Below are positions 24,640 to 36,094 of a stretch of DNA of 64,000 bases, one piece after another. The position numbers were made by a program, and so were the translations under genes. A model generated the notes under the pieces. It saw nothing but the letters and a program-made list of their open reading frames with translations, was not told the origin of the DNA and did not search any database. Source of the stretch: Serilophus lunatus (taxonomy: Eukaryota; Chordata; Aves; Passeriformes; Eurylaimidae); assembly GCA_013399895.1 (NCBI GenBank), contig VXBA01001649.1, positions 248,001-312,000 on the forward strand. The letters are read 5' to 3'. Each line of letters opens with the position of its first letter. Within the stretch, counting starts at the first letter, position 1.

Positions 24640-25393
24640 AGAAGCTTCTTAGTGATTAAGTGTGCCAGTGTGTGGTGTGCAGGTGCCCAGGCACGGTGAG
24701 GGCTGCAGGACAGCTTCTGTGAGGAGCAGACAGAACTGCCCTGGGTTGGACACAGCTATTTCTAGTCAGCTCCAGCCACACCTACCTCAAAGGACAGATG
24801 AGCCTGGCAGCTATGATGGTGGTACCTCAAGAAAAGCATTTGTAAGGAAGGTTTGGAAATGCCACAGAAAAGCATTTGTAAGGAAGGTTTGGAAATGCCA
24901 CAGAGAGAGAACAGAACAAAAGGAGTGGGAAGCACTAGAGGAAGAACCGAGGTCAGAAGACAAGGAAGAAAAGGAACTGCTCCACACCAGGACAGAGATT
25001 CCCCTGCAGCCTGTGGAGCACTCATGCTGGAGCAGGCTAAAAGTATGAGAAGGGAAGAGCAGTGGAAAAGAGGAAACACCATGTACCAACCATTACTTCT
25101 GGAGACTGGTGTGAAGGAGTGACATTGATCTTCAGAAAGGTGGATGAGGGGTGCTGATTTAATGTCTGTCTTTCTGTTTCCCACTACTCAAATCAGCAAC
25201 TACATTTTTATGAGCTAATTTTCCCTGAGTCTACTTTGTCCACAACAGCAATTAGTAACCAATCTGCCAGTCATTAGCTCAACCCACAAGCTTTCTCATT
25301 CCTGTTCTTACTATTTTCTCTCCCTGAGGGAAAAAGCAAGAAAGCAAGCAGCTGGGTGGGAGTTCAGCTGTTAGTGAAGGCTAACCCACCACA
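24640..25393 (+). mobile_element. old endogenous-retrovirus LTR (start approximate)
   Basis: GC-richer DNA that resembles, block by block, an LTR family widespread in birds. It has a Glu/Gly-like purine-rich middle, a segment around GCTGGAGCAGG (25024-25034), a later block around CTCAACCCACAAG (25278-25290), and the end CTAACCCACCACA (25381-25393) with the usual terminal CA. The family match is from memory of bird repeats and not from a search. The 5' boundary is not clear. No target duplication was found and no internal viral region is attached, so it is probably an old solo LTR. Overlapping open frames on both strands here (24439-25184) are by-products of this element. Confidence 0.6.
24831..24902. 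repeat. perfect 36-base tandem duplication (2 copies)
   Basis: Units 24831-24866 and 24867-24902 are identical and adjacent, inside the LTR. Perfect identity in an otherwise worn element suggests a recent duplication or slippage event. Confidence 0.95.
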
Positions 25394-26828
25394 ACTGGTG
25401 GTTGCACAGATCCTCTACACCTCCTACTAAATGCCAACAAATTGCTATTTGTTCCACATTTAGGTTCTCCACTTAGAACACAAGACAGAACATCTGTCAC
25501 TTGCACATTGCCTCTTACATTTATTCTATTGATTCCCAAGTCTAGAATACACTGCTAGATTTTTCCATACAACCCATTTACTACTTAATATAGTCTTATT
25601 TACATGCCAAACCCCTATCACAAGTGGCTTTAAGGCACCATGATAGAAGTGCAGTAAGCAGAGTTGCAGAGGGATGTCTTTATCTATGAGGACATAGACA
25701 ACAGGAGAGCAGCTGAAAGACTTTTCCCTTTCCTATCTTACTTAGTACTTTTCTTCCACCACTCAGTGTAGTGAGAAATGAGTGACTCAACTCCTTGGGG
25801 AGGACACTGGTTGTTTAAGCTGCTTTGAATTTAAGACAACCAGCATCTGACTGCCCTCAGTTACATACCACTGACAGCAGTTCTTTCCAGGGATTGAAGA
25901 TTCTGGAAGCCAAGAACAAAAGTAAAAGTATTGCATGAGTACTACTAGTAAAAGTGAAGGTATGAGGGGCTGGTAATTTACAAAAGAAAGAGGAAATATC
26001 AGGTGTCTTGTGGGGGTTCCTAGGCAGGAAACATACATAAAAGAAGAAGAATTTGTTAAAATTTCATCTCAAAGAAGGTGATATTTCTGCCACCTTTTAG
26101 TTCTCCAGAAGGAAGAAATACAAAAGTAATTGAAAACATGAAGCATGTATTATTTATACACCTGAAAAGGTCACTAGATCTCTAGCTTGTATACCATTCA
26201 TTCATCCCGAGTGAAGTTCTCCAGAGATTCCCAATTAGCCAAATACTTAAGGAGCCATATGATTCACCTGTGGGCAAAACAGAGTGTATTTCTCTATGCA
26301 GAAATCTTAGCTATTCAATCAAATGAAATAACATGACATTTTTCAGGTTTTCTCTTGGTATATGGATTTCTGTGTATGCATATTTTTTGTGATACATACT
26401 CCACGTAACAATCTGTTCTGAGGATTGGGTTAGTTAATGTTGTAAATACTTCTCAGAAGTTTTCTTCAGCTTCCAATCTTGTCTTTTATTATGGTAAAAA
26501 TTAATAAAATTTTTGAAACACGTTTTATTTTGTCTGGTCCAAAAATTTAATAATTCAATTTATTCAGTGATGCTTCCTTTGGAAAGTTATTGCAAAAAAA
26601 CCACTTTCCAGATATCACCTTTATTTTGCATTTGTTTTACCAATACTCACTAGATAAAATATGTTTAAAACTTTGAGCCTTTTTCTTTGTATGAGTTGCT
26701 TATTCTCAAAGGGGAAAATCTGTTCTCGCTCAAATGACTATAGTGATCCCTGTGTTCCCTTTAACTTGATTCTTGTTCTGTGATAAGAAAAACCTAAGTG
26801 CTCCCATTTTTTTTCTCCACCCACTGTA
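25394..26828. other. intergenic DNA, no gene seen
   Basis: AT-rich sequence without recognised features, between the LTR and the CR1 copy. Confidence 0.6.
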
Positions 26829-28410
26829 GGAGCAGATCGAGTTCAAAACCATTTAAGGAACCTGAAGGTGCGCCAGTCCATGGGACTTGACAAGATACAT
26901 CCATGGGTCCTGAAAGAACTGACCGAGGAAGTGGCTAAGCCACTATCCATCATATTTGAGAAGTCATGGCAATCTGGTGGATTTCCCACCGACCGGAAAA
27001 GGGGAAACATACCCATTTTTAAAAAGGGAAATAAGGAAGAACCAGGGAACTACAGGTCAGTCAGTGTCACCTCAGTGTCTGGCAAGACCATGGAGCAGCT
27101 CCTCCTGGAAACTATGCTAAGGCACATGGAAAACTATGAGGTGATTGGTGACAACCAACCTGGCATCACGAAAGCAAAAATATCCCTGACAAATTTATTG
27201 GCCTCCTACAATAAGGTTACAGCAGTGGTGGATGAGGGAAAAACATCAAGCATCATCCATTTGGACTTGTGCAAAGTCATTGTTTCACACAACATCCTTG
27301 TGTCTAAACTGGAGAGATATGAATTTGACAGATGGGCCTCTGAGTGGATAAATAATTGGCTTGATGGTCACACTCAAAGAGTTACAGTCAATGGCTCAAT
27401 GTCTAAGTGGAAAGCAGTGCCAAGTAGCGTTCCTCAGGGGTCAGTACTGCGACTGGCACTATTTAGCATCTTTGTTCATTACATGGACAATGGGTTTCAG
27501 TGCATCCTCAGTAATATCACCAATTACATCCAGCTGTGTGGGGCAGTCAACATGCTGGAGGGAAGGAATGACATCCAGAGGGACCTTGGCAGCCTTGAGG
27601 AGTGGGTCCAAGTGATCCTCATGAAGTCTGACAAGGCCAAATGCAAGGTCCTGCACCTGATTTGGGGCAATCCTAAGAACAAGTACAGGCTGGGCAGAGA
27701 ATGGACTGAGACTAGCCCTAGGGAAGAGGATTTGGGGTTGCTGGTAAGGGAAAAGCTTGACATGACTCAGCAATGTGTACTTGCAGCCCAAAAAGGCAAC
27801 TGTATCCTGGGCTGCATCAAAAGCAGCATGACCAGCAGGTCAAAGGAGGTGATTCTGCCTCTCTACTCTGCTCTGGTGAGACCCCACCTGGAGTATTGCA
27901 TTCAGGTCTTGGGCTCACAACACAAGAAAGATGTTGACATGTTGGAGCGAGCCCGGAGGGGAGTCATTAAGTTCACCACAATGCTGGAGCACCTCTCCTA
28001 TGAAAATAGGTTGAGAGAGCTAGGGATGTTTAACCTGGAGAAGAGAAAGCTTCGGGGTGACCTGATGACAGTCTTCCAGTACCTAAAAGAGGCCTGCAAG
28101 AGAGATAAAGAGGGACTTTTTACAAGGGCATGTAGTTATAGGACAAGGGAGGATGGCTTTAAGCTGAAGGAGGTTAGGTTTAGTTTAGATATTAGAGAGA
28201 AATTTTTTTATGTGAGAGTTGTGAGGCTCTGGAACAGGTTGCCCAGACAGGTCGTGGATTCCCCATCCCTGGAGGTGTTCAAGACCAGGTTGGATGGGGC
28301 TCTGAGAAACCTACTCTAGTGGAAGGTATCACTGCCCTTGGCAGAAGAGTTGGAACTTAATTATCTGTAAGGTCCCTTCTAACTCTATCTGTCATTCTAT
28401 GATTCTAAAG
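26829..28410 (+). mobile_element. CR1 LINE fragment B, 5'-truncated, full 3' end
   Basis: A plus-strand CR1 retrotransposon of about 1.6 kb. It begins at the GAGCAGATCGAG block upstream of the RT core, covers the RT and C-terminal region, and runs through the 3' UTR to a tail of ATTCTATG-type repeats at 28393-28407. It is a different subfamily from fragments A and C: tail repeat and protein sequence differ clearly. The upstream endonuclease part is missing through 5' truncation. Confidence 0.93.
26868..28319 (+). pseudogene. CR1 reverse transcriptase, 483-codon open but catalytically dead frame
   Basis: An uninterrupted frame covering most of the RT domain and the C-terminal region. Landmarks are PGNYRSVSVTSV (about 59-70), the motif-A region HLDLCKV (about 131-137), INNWLDGHTQRVTVNG (about 161-176), SVPQGSV (about 187-193), LVRPHLEYC (about 342-350) and the late RLRELGMFNLEKRKLRGDL block. 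The catalytic FADD box is replaced by ITNY at about 217-220, removing both metal-binding aspartates. The second Asp of motif A (KAFD) is also lost. The first codon used here is GTG and has no meaning, since this is a truncated LINE. Confidence 0.88.
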
Positions 28411-28482
28411 GACACTCTGCTAAAAGGCAAACTTCTTCCCAGTTTCTTTTTACCTCAAATCTTCTATTACTTTTTCTCTCAG

Positions 28483-28512
28483 AATATCTAATAATCTAAT
28501 ATCTAATAATCT
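28483..28512. repeat. 15-base tandem pair
   Basis: Units 28483-28497 and 28498-28512 are identical. Confidence 0.9.
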
Positions 28513-29327
28513 ATCTCAGAATATCAGGCATAAGCATGCCCATGTCCTAAACCTTTAGGTTTTGTCTCAGTCACCAATAGGAAATCATATTAGATAATAT
28601 TAGCTGGTGGCTGAACAAGCAAATCACTGAATTTAGATAGTATCAGAGGTAATAAGCAGTTTCTTCCTGTTAGATGTGATATTTGCTTTTATAATTCTAA
28701 AATTTTTGTGCTAAATTTTGCTCAGAAATTCATTTGTTCTCCCATGCTAAGCTCCAGCTAGCAGAAAAAGCAAACATTCTCTGCAACTGAATCACCAAAT
28801 TGAAATATTGTAATTATGGTAAAGGGTAAACAGAAACACTTTATTCACCTGCTTTTTTATTCTGTGGAGGGGCATTACAAAATTAAGATCTTCTTGGTTT
28901 TGAACCTGTCCAAGAAATGAAAAAATAAAGCTTCTGACATTAGTACTCCAGCACACTTTTCAGCTAGATGACAAAGATATAAATGTACATTTATTGTGCA
29001 ACTCACCTTCTGTGCTTGTATTTTCCTTCAGAAAAGAAATAATGCGACGGAGGAATCTTGAGTACCATGCTATTAAATTAGGGCTTAAGAATAGCATTTC
29101 AATGAAGAGAAGGCAGCACAAACATGACTTGATAAGAACCTTCCATGCACCTCTTGAAATATTGTATCTTCCTGCCAAAGTGATATCACCAGCCTCTCTT
29201 AAAACAGAGTTTCTGATGTCTGCTTGACCTTGGTGTGGGTTGGTGTAAGTCTGGCTTGAGAAAATATGAATAAATCACTACTGCTTGATGATTTTGTGTG
29301 CGTGTGAAAGTCAATAGTGTTCTGCTG

Positions 29328-29360
29328 TCATATACATGTATATATGTATACATAGGTATA
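29328..29360. repeat. alternating purine/pyrimidine palindromic tract
   Basis: ATGTATA-type units with an internal perfect 12-base palindrome. Confidence 0.6.
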
Positions 29361-30975
29361 CTGGCATACCTACATTTCAATTGGAAATCATATGTGTTCT
29401 GATAGATCAAATTGGTAAACTAGAGCAAGGAAGCTGCAGTATTGAGTCAAATAACATTAACTGTTCTTTTAAATTCACAAAAAACTTAAAATAGAAGATA
29501 AAGAGTAATTAAAATACCCGCTTTTCTAAGATTTTAGGACTCCGTACTGTTTAAATAATGCAAGTCTCTCTTCTTTTTAGTTTATTGTCAAGAATGTTTT
29601 CCCCATTAATGGCTTGCCAACTAATTTATCAACTCTGGGCACAAGTAACAGAAGTTAATAGAATCTTATAGACTATAGGGACATTTGGATCCAACCCTTA
29701 ATCTACTTTTTCTTTAACTGATTGACCCTTTAGCTAATCATTTTGGAAGCTTACCTAAAAGGTAGAAGAGAAAATTGAAGAACCAAAGCAATTTTTCATG
29801 TACTTATTTTTCAGAAGAAAAGCAGAAAAGGCATTTAGAAAACTAGTACTAATGATAGTGATGCTATTAAATGCTGAATGTCATGAAAATGAAACATCTG
29901 GGTGCTTCAGCTCCCAGAAAATAAAGCCAACAGCATGCCTCTAATTTGCATGAAACTTAATGATTTAAGAAAAAAATAGTCTAGCATTTTCAGCTGATAG
30001 CAGTTGTTTTGATGTCCTGTAGTTTCAGTGTGTTACAATTAATCCAGGTATGGAAGATTGATTCACATTTTCATAGGGATATTTTAGAAATTCATCTATG
30101 ATCAGTTGTGTTATGGACAGTAGGGATAGCAGACTATAATGAAAATTGTTTCTGCTACTTAGTTGACATCATAAATTCTCTAAAAAGACCCACAACAATA
30201 GAGCAGTTAATAAATTGGGGTATAATCCTATTTGACACCTTTCACCTCTACTGTGCAATTGCACTTTGTGCATCATTGTCAGTCTTTTGCCTCTAAGAAT
30301 GTACGATTCTCTGCTTTTATTTAGATATTAACATATCTTAGAGTGTTAAAGTCTTTCTCTAATAATTTCTAATATTAATATGCTGTAAAAATAACATAAT
30401 CAGCTAAGATGTAAAGAACTTAATTGTAGTATGGAGCCTAGTACTCTAGGGTTGTCATGGAACTATCAGTATAGGAAAATTCTGGTTTTCATTTTTAAAT
30501 AAGATCATTCTTTTATTTTTGTTATATAAATGTCTTAAACAAAACTTTTAAGTGAAAGAAAATTATTGAAATTAACTTGGGATGCTGTTTGTTAATTTTA
30601 CTAAGATTAAAGAGGGAGACCTTTTCCAATAATTTCATACACTTTAAATGTTTTTTAAAAATAGAGAACCATAATTAAATCCAGAAACACGTGACATGGA
30701 TGCTATCTTCTGAGATTTCAGCAATGAATGCTTTTCACACTGTGTGTGACTTCTCACCTGTTGATGGCTGAAATACTAGCCATTGAAAAATACATTTAGT
30801 GGAGTTATACCATATCAGCAATCTGAGGAGATAACTTTCACAGTCATTGCAAAAGAAGCATGCAGAGATTGATGAGAGGAAATTTCTGTGCATATGTGAA
30901 TGCAGCAAAGCACCTTTGCTCCTATGGACACGAACATGCAGATACCTAAGCATACTCCCTCAGCATACATTTGTA

Positions 30976-31025
30976 AATTCATAGGATTTAGAGCTGGACT
31001 AGGCCCTTATACTTTAACCTATGAC
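30976..31025 (-). mobile_element. possible ancient CR1 3'-end trace
   Basis: The order of blocks (CATAGGATT, then GGACTAGGCCCTTA, then AACCTATGACC) resembles a very old CR1 3' end in minus orientation, as seen in reptile and bird genomes. The match is short and weak. Confidence 0.25.
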
Positions 31026-34000
31026 CTTTTAATTTAAGTTCAAAAACTCAAGCTGGAATAAAGTGCAACTTTTTACAATCTATTTTTGGGCAAACTGAGA
31101 AAAGGTTTTTAGATTAAGTGTTCCCTTTTTCCCATGCTCTCTGTAATTATAACAGGTCTCAGTCTCCAATGCTATCCTGTCTCATCTTTCCACAAGCACA
31201 ACTACGGTCATTTTAGTAATGATCGGTTGCTATTTTCCTATCAACATTGATGGAGCTACGTCAATTTACTGTCACATGTGACTCTCAAAATTTGATTTTG
31301 CCAACTGAGGCAGAGGCATGAACAAATCCCTTCACTGTGGTTCATTGATGAATCTATAAAAATTATTGTATTTGATACCAAAAATCAGATTTTTACTACC
31401 GTGAAAACTTTCAAGAGGCACAGATTCACACAAACCTCATCACTGCTGTTTTCTGAGCACTGAGATGTTTAGCTAGGACTTATATTAAATGTACACATGG
31501 GTGTTTATTAAAAATTAAGATTTGTACATTAAAATTAACTGATTTAAATTGCTTTAAAGTTTAAAAACAGAAATAATAGGCTTTAATAGAAAGCCTTCCA
31601 AAGCATCCAAACTAATTCCTGCTCTCTGAAGCCAATTTTAGACTTAGGAAAAAATGCCCAGAGAAAAACTATTGAGTGGGAAATCACACATGGGATAGTG
31701 AGAGATTAAAGACACAAACATGACTGCAATCAAGCTAATGGAATTTGTCCTTGCTGAGAAAGACCATCTTGCATTCCTTCCTTCTCCCTCTCTCTGAGAC
31801 GGGTGACCAGACCTGCAAGAAGCTGTCCACCTCAGGAGGAAATGAGATGCAGTAGGACAGTGGAAGCACCTGAGAGCAAAGTCAAGGCCCAAGAAATATA
31901 AGGGTCTGGGCAACTTGGAGGTAATGGAACCCAACAAATCATACAATCACTGTTACAGAGTTAGACTTTAGTACCCTTAAACATTTTCTATTCTTCCCTG
32001 GGAGAGCAGCATTCAATTTTGTAAGTATTTCTGAGGAGCTATCTTTGGATGTACAGTGCTCAAGTGCAGTTTCATGAACAGGGAATTCAACTAATTTCCA
32101 TTGCAAATCACAAGCAGGCTTTGTCTGCTTTAGTTTAATTATTTTTTTGATAATGGCTTTGATGGATATCAGTCCCTGATCAAATCAATTGCCCTAGTCA
32201 GCATAAATCTGCAAGCTGTGCAGCTGAAGTTGCTGACCCTCTGAAAAAATTAGCATTCGTTTTCCCCTCCTTCTCTATTCTCTGGCAAGCACCCAAATAC
32301 ACAGAGCTGTCATTACCATCCTCTGCTGATGGACAAACATTATCCTAAACTTTGACTTCTAGATCCTCTGGGTAATAGAAATTGTCTCTGAAGAGTGTGA
32401 TCCCAGTGCTCTTTGGAAAACTGATGCACATGCAGTGGATAATTACTTGAAATGGAGGCTTGCTTCTCTGATGTGTTGGAAAGCTTTACTCTTCCTGGGG
32501 ACTGAACTGCAAGTAATTACCTCATCCACCAGATACAGTCTCAAACGTATTTGTGGAGATGAGGCTCATCATGTGTGTGAAGACTGGGAATTATTTGCTT
32601 CATGAATTTGTCATAACCTAGCTTATGCTGGCACAAGACACCCAGGCAGGGTGTTCCTGAACTCCTCTAGGCTTGATCCTCTGTTAATTGTTGTTATCAG
32701 TAACCATCATTTGCTACATATTTGCATGGGGCTTGGCACGCATCTCAATAACACATAGTAATAGTAATACTTTAATAATTATATACTATGATAATGTCTT
32801 TAACTGTCAGGAGTCCAGCGTATATTATTGAGTTAACACTTGTCTTAATCTGAAAACTGACAAAAGCAAAACAGTCACTGTTAAATTCATCTAATTTTAA
32901 AACTTAGAAATATGTGGGATTATGCAAAAAGTGTAATGAGTTTTATCCCCTTATCCAGTTTCAATGGGTAATAATTTCTATTACACCCAAGGTACAAGAA
33001 AGTAAAACAGAAGGCCCCAGACCTTGCCACTGAGCCTGACAGAAAATGAACTCCTCATACCAAAATTAATTTTGCTCTTTTCTATTTTTTCAATATGACT
33101 ATATTCAGAGATTTCCATTGGAGCAAATATTAGATAATGCTTCTTTTGGGTTTTTTGTTAAAGAAAAAAAATAATCACCACATTCCATGAGGCAATTAGA
33201 TATCTTCTATCTAAACTCTAGGAAGAGGTGTACAGAGCCTGATTTCACAGCAGCAAAACTATTTCCCTTCCCACAGCTCCTGCCTCAGCCCTCCACAAGA
33301 AACATTTCTTCCATTGCTTGCTTCTCCCAGCCTTTCATGACAGAATAGAAACCAGCTCAGTCTTTTTAGCCGCTACATTTTCTCGTAAACAACAGCCCTG
33401 GGCATAATAATTCTGCCTTTCTGCTGAAAAAAGTATATCCCCATATATCAATACTAAGAATTTTCTATGTGAAAAGCATATTCATACACAATAATTTTTT
33501 TGTCCCATAGAGTAGGCTCTATCTCTTCTGATCTGTGTGGTGTATTGTTTCAACAAATGTGATTCTGGTTGTTGACTAAAATTCTAATGTGTGAGAAAAA
33601 AAAATGCACATACTCCTCTCATTGCAGAAATAAAGATGGGATTAGATTCTCTTCCTACACTGCAACTATCAGGAAAAAAAAAATAGAAATATTTCAGCGT
33701 TTTGGTTAAATATTAGATAATACTTTCTGATAGTACCGATAGTTAATAAGTGGAAAACTGGTAGATCCCACAGACTTTTCAGAACATTTAAAGGAAAGGT
33801 TTGATAAACACATGTCAAGAGTGACACTATTACAGCTGATCCTATTTAGGGGCAAGGATGATCACTTCACAGTGCCCATTCTAACCCTAAGTGCTCTGGT
33901 TGAGTTAGTGTATTTTTAGTATCATTAATATTTTTCTTGCTGTAGCAATGAATTCTGAAGTGACAATAAAGTATATGCACCTTCAAAGTCAATCAGCTTC

Positions 34001-35112
34001 CAAAATAGCATCTGAGGTGTTTTGTTGAAATAGTTGCATTCTGACAATCAGTTTTATGGCATATTTTCAAATATCTTTGAAAAGAGTGAGCTACATTAAA
34101 CTTCTTTCAGGTAAGTCAGACCTCAGTAATAAAACCCTTGTGAATCCCACCAGCACAACTGCTTTTTCAGGAATGTTGAGTAGCACCAACATAAATGAAA
34201 TCCTGTTGTTTAAGATTCTTCCAACTGGAGTAACTTCTGCATCTGCAACTGCCATAATTTGTAGAGGAATTAAAAAAAAATCCATCTGACCTTACATATT
34301 TCTATTACTTTATGAGAATAAATGTATAAAACATACTGTGAAGCTATATTTCTGATTTGTCAATAGGGCATAATGAAGACATGACTATAAAGAAGAACAG
34401 CTGAAGCTAAAAGTGAACACAGAACTGTATCTCTGGTTCGTCAAGTGTCTAGTGTAAGGCAGTTGCTCGGTCAATATTAGATCTGTAGTCAGTCTTGTAA
34501 CTCGTGATGAGAGTTCACATAGTCTGAAATAAAGATCTGAGGGATGGGATGAATCACTCATGAGGGCAACAAATCTTTCTTCATTTGCTGTATTGTTAAC
34601 TAGCTAAGAGCAGATCTCTTTAGATTACATAACACTAAAGCAATATGTGATTCATCCATGAAGTTGTGATACTCCATGTCTAGTACTAAAGCTAGAAATG
34701 GACTTCCTTTCAGTATATTACAATAATCTTGATCTACTGAAAAAGTGCAGTGCAGAATTTTCTGTATATATGTCAGGTACCCCAAAACCTGAGTTAAGGC
34801 CTTGACTGAAGTTTGCAAAGCCATCCTGCCTGAGACAGAGCGGCTGCCAGGTGCTGCTCCCTGGACTGAGATTGGAATGTGGTTCCTATAGAAGCCAGGA
34901 TGTGGATACCCTGGAACAATGGACGGTGCGGCTGAAAGTGTACTGTACCCCTTTCTCTGATAAGGAGGAAGGGAACGATACATCTCAAGTCATATCCCAC
35001 AAAGGGAATGGTACATCTTGGACTTATTCTCTAGAGCCGCGGAGCCATGACGGATGCAAAAGCTATCCCTTGGCAAAAGGCCACTTGACTGACTGACACT
35101 CCTCTTTGGACA

Positions 35113-35120
35113 TATAAAAG
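35113..35120 (+). promoter_or_regulatory. LTR 1 TATA box
   Basis: TATAAAAG about 190 bases before the LTR's AATAAA, at the expected U3/R position. Confidence 0.65.
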
Positions 35121-35220
35121 AAGGCCTGTCGCCGACTGACAGAGAGGAATTCCCCACCACCAAAGGAACTGAGTCTGTAGGGATGCCTTGAGGACTCGTC
35201 GTGTGGTGGTAGCTATATAC

Positions 35221-35224
<4 letters not shown>

Positions 35225-35252
<28 letters not shown>
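35225..35252. repeat. CT microsatellite inside LTR 1
   Basis: About 14 CT units between the TATA box and the poly-A signal. Confidence 0.95.
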
Positions 35253-35256
<4 letters not shown>

Positions 35257-35306
35257 TTTTCCCTACCTCATTTTTCATCTATCACACTGCCGCTTTTTGG
35301 GCACAT

Positions 35307-35312
35307 AATAAA
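35307..35312 (+). terminator. LTR 1 polyadenylation signal
   Basis: AATAAA followed by TTTTGCTGTTTG, the usual context in an LTR R region. Confidence 0.65.
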
Positions 35313-35489
35313 ATTTTGCTGTTTGATCAAAGCTAAAGTGTTTTTGCACTCTGAGATCACGGTAACGAACCATCACGTGTCTTGCCAAATTCGAGTGGAC
35401 CGTGACAGGTGCTTCATGCTTACCATGGCCAAATCAAGCTCTGGGAGGCAGACAGCATTGATGATCTCCTCCGGACTCAAGACATTATA

Positions 35490-35494
35490 CATAC
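35490..35494 (+). repeat. target-site duplication CATAC, left copy
   Basis: Identical to 36090-36094 on the other side of LTR 2. Confidence 0.85.
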
Positions 35495-36089
35495 TGCTAC
35501 AGTTTAACTCCAGCCAGCAACGGAACACCACACAGCCACTTGGTCACTCTTCCTCACAAGTAGGATCAGGGAGAGAACTGGAAAGGTAAAAGCCAGAAAA
35601 CTCACAAGTTGAGATAAAGACATTTTAATAGGGAAAGCAAAAGCCATGAACACAAGCAAAGCAAAACAAGGAATTAATTCACATCTTCCCATGGGCAGGC
35701 AGGTGTCCAGTCATCTCCAGGAGAGCAGAGCCCCACCACACATATAGTGACTTGGGAAGACAAATGCCATTACTATAAATGTGTCCCACTTCCTCCTTCT
35801 TCTGCCTACTTTATATACTGAGGATGATGCCATATGGTATGGCAAATCCCTTTGATGAGTTTGGATCACCTGTCCTGACTGTGTCTCCTCTCAGTCTCCC
35901 ATGCACCTCCAACTTCCTTGCCAGCTTAGTAAAACAAAAAGTAAAAAAAGCCCTTGAGTCTGTGTAAGCCCTGCTCAGCAAAACCAAAACCATTTTATTA
36001 TCAACCCTTTGTTCAACACAAATCGGATACATAGCCCCATACTAGCCATTGTGAAGAAAATTAGCTCTATCCCAGCCAAAACCAGCACA
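35495..36089 (-). mobile_element. solo LTR 2 with 5-base target duplication
   Basis: On the minus strand it starts TGTGCTGGTTTTGGCTGGGA (36089 downward) and ends AACTGTAGCA at 35495. It is flanked on both sides by CATAC (35490-35494 and 36090-36094). Visible signals on its strand are a TATATAAA box at 35810-35817 and an ATTAAA signal at 35624-35629. The start sequence and layout match an LTR type very common in birds, usually classed as ERVL-like; that class is from memory. With intact flanks and no internal region it is a solo LTR left by LTR-LTR recombination. Confidence 0.9.
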
Positions 36090-36094
36090 CATAC
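36090..36094 (+). repeat. target-site duplication CATAC, right copy
   Basis: Identical to 35490-35494. Together they mark a 5-base staggered integration. Confidence 0.85.

Larger units (their letters stand above)
28411..34770. other. intergenic DNA, 6.3 kb, mostly unassigned
   Basis: AT-rich with no host gene seen. It contains a 15-base tandem pair at 28483, a palindromic TATACATGTATA segment near 29331, and two faint CR1-like 3'-end traces on the minus strand at about 29655-29695 and 30976-31025. Open frames at 28994, 30108 and 31644 look like chance. Confidence 0.55.
34771..35407 (+). mobile_element. endogenous-retrovirus LTR 1 (with TATA box and poly-A signal)
   Basis: It begins TGTCAGG and ends GTGACA, so the termini are the inverted pair TGTCA/TGACA. 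In order it has a TATA box TATAAAAG at 35113-35120, a CT microsatellite at 35225-35252 and an AATAAA signal at 35307-35312 about 95 bases before the end. This is the normal U3-R-U5 layout. No flanking target duplication is visible, so it may be the 5' LTR of a provirus whose remainder was lost. The 82 bases after it (35408-35489) could be leader sequence. I see no viral protein-coding remains. The retroviral class is not determined. Confidence 0.8.

Noticed and set aside
24439..25184. Overlapping open frames of up to 140 codons on both strands
   Set aside because: They lie in a GC-richer LTR and a 36-base duplication, which explains their length.
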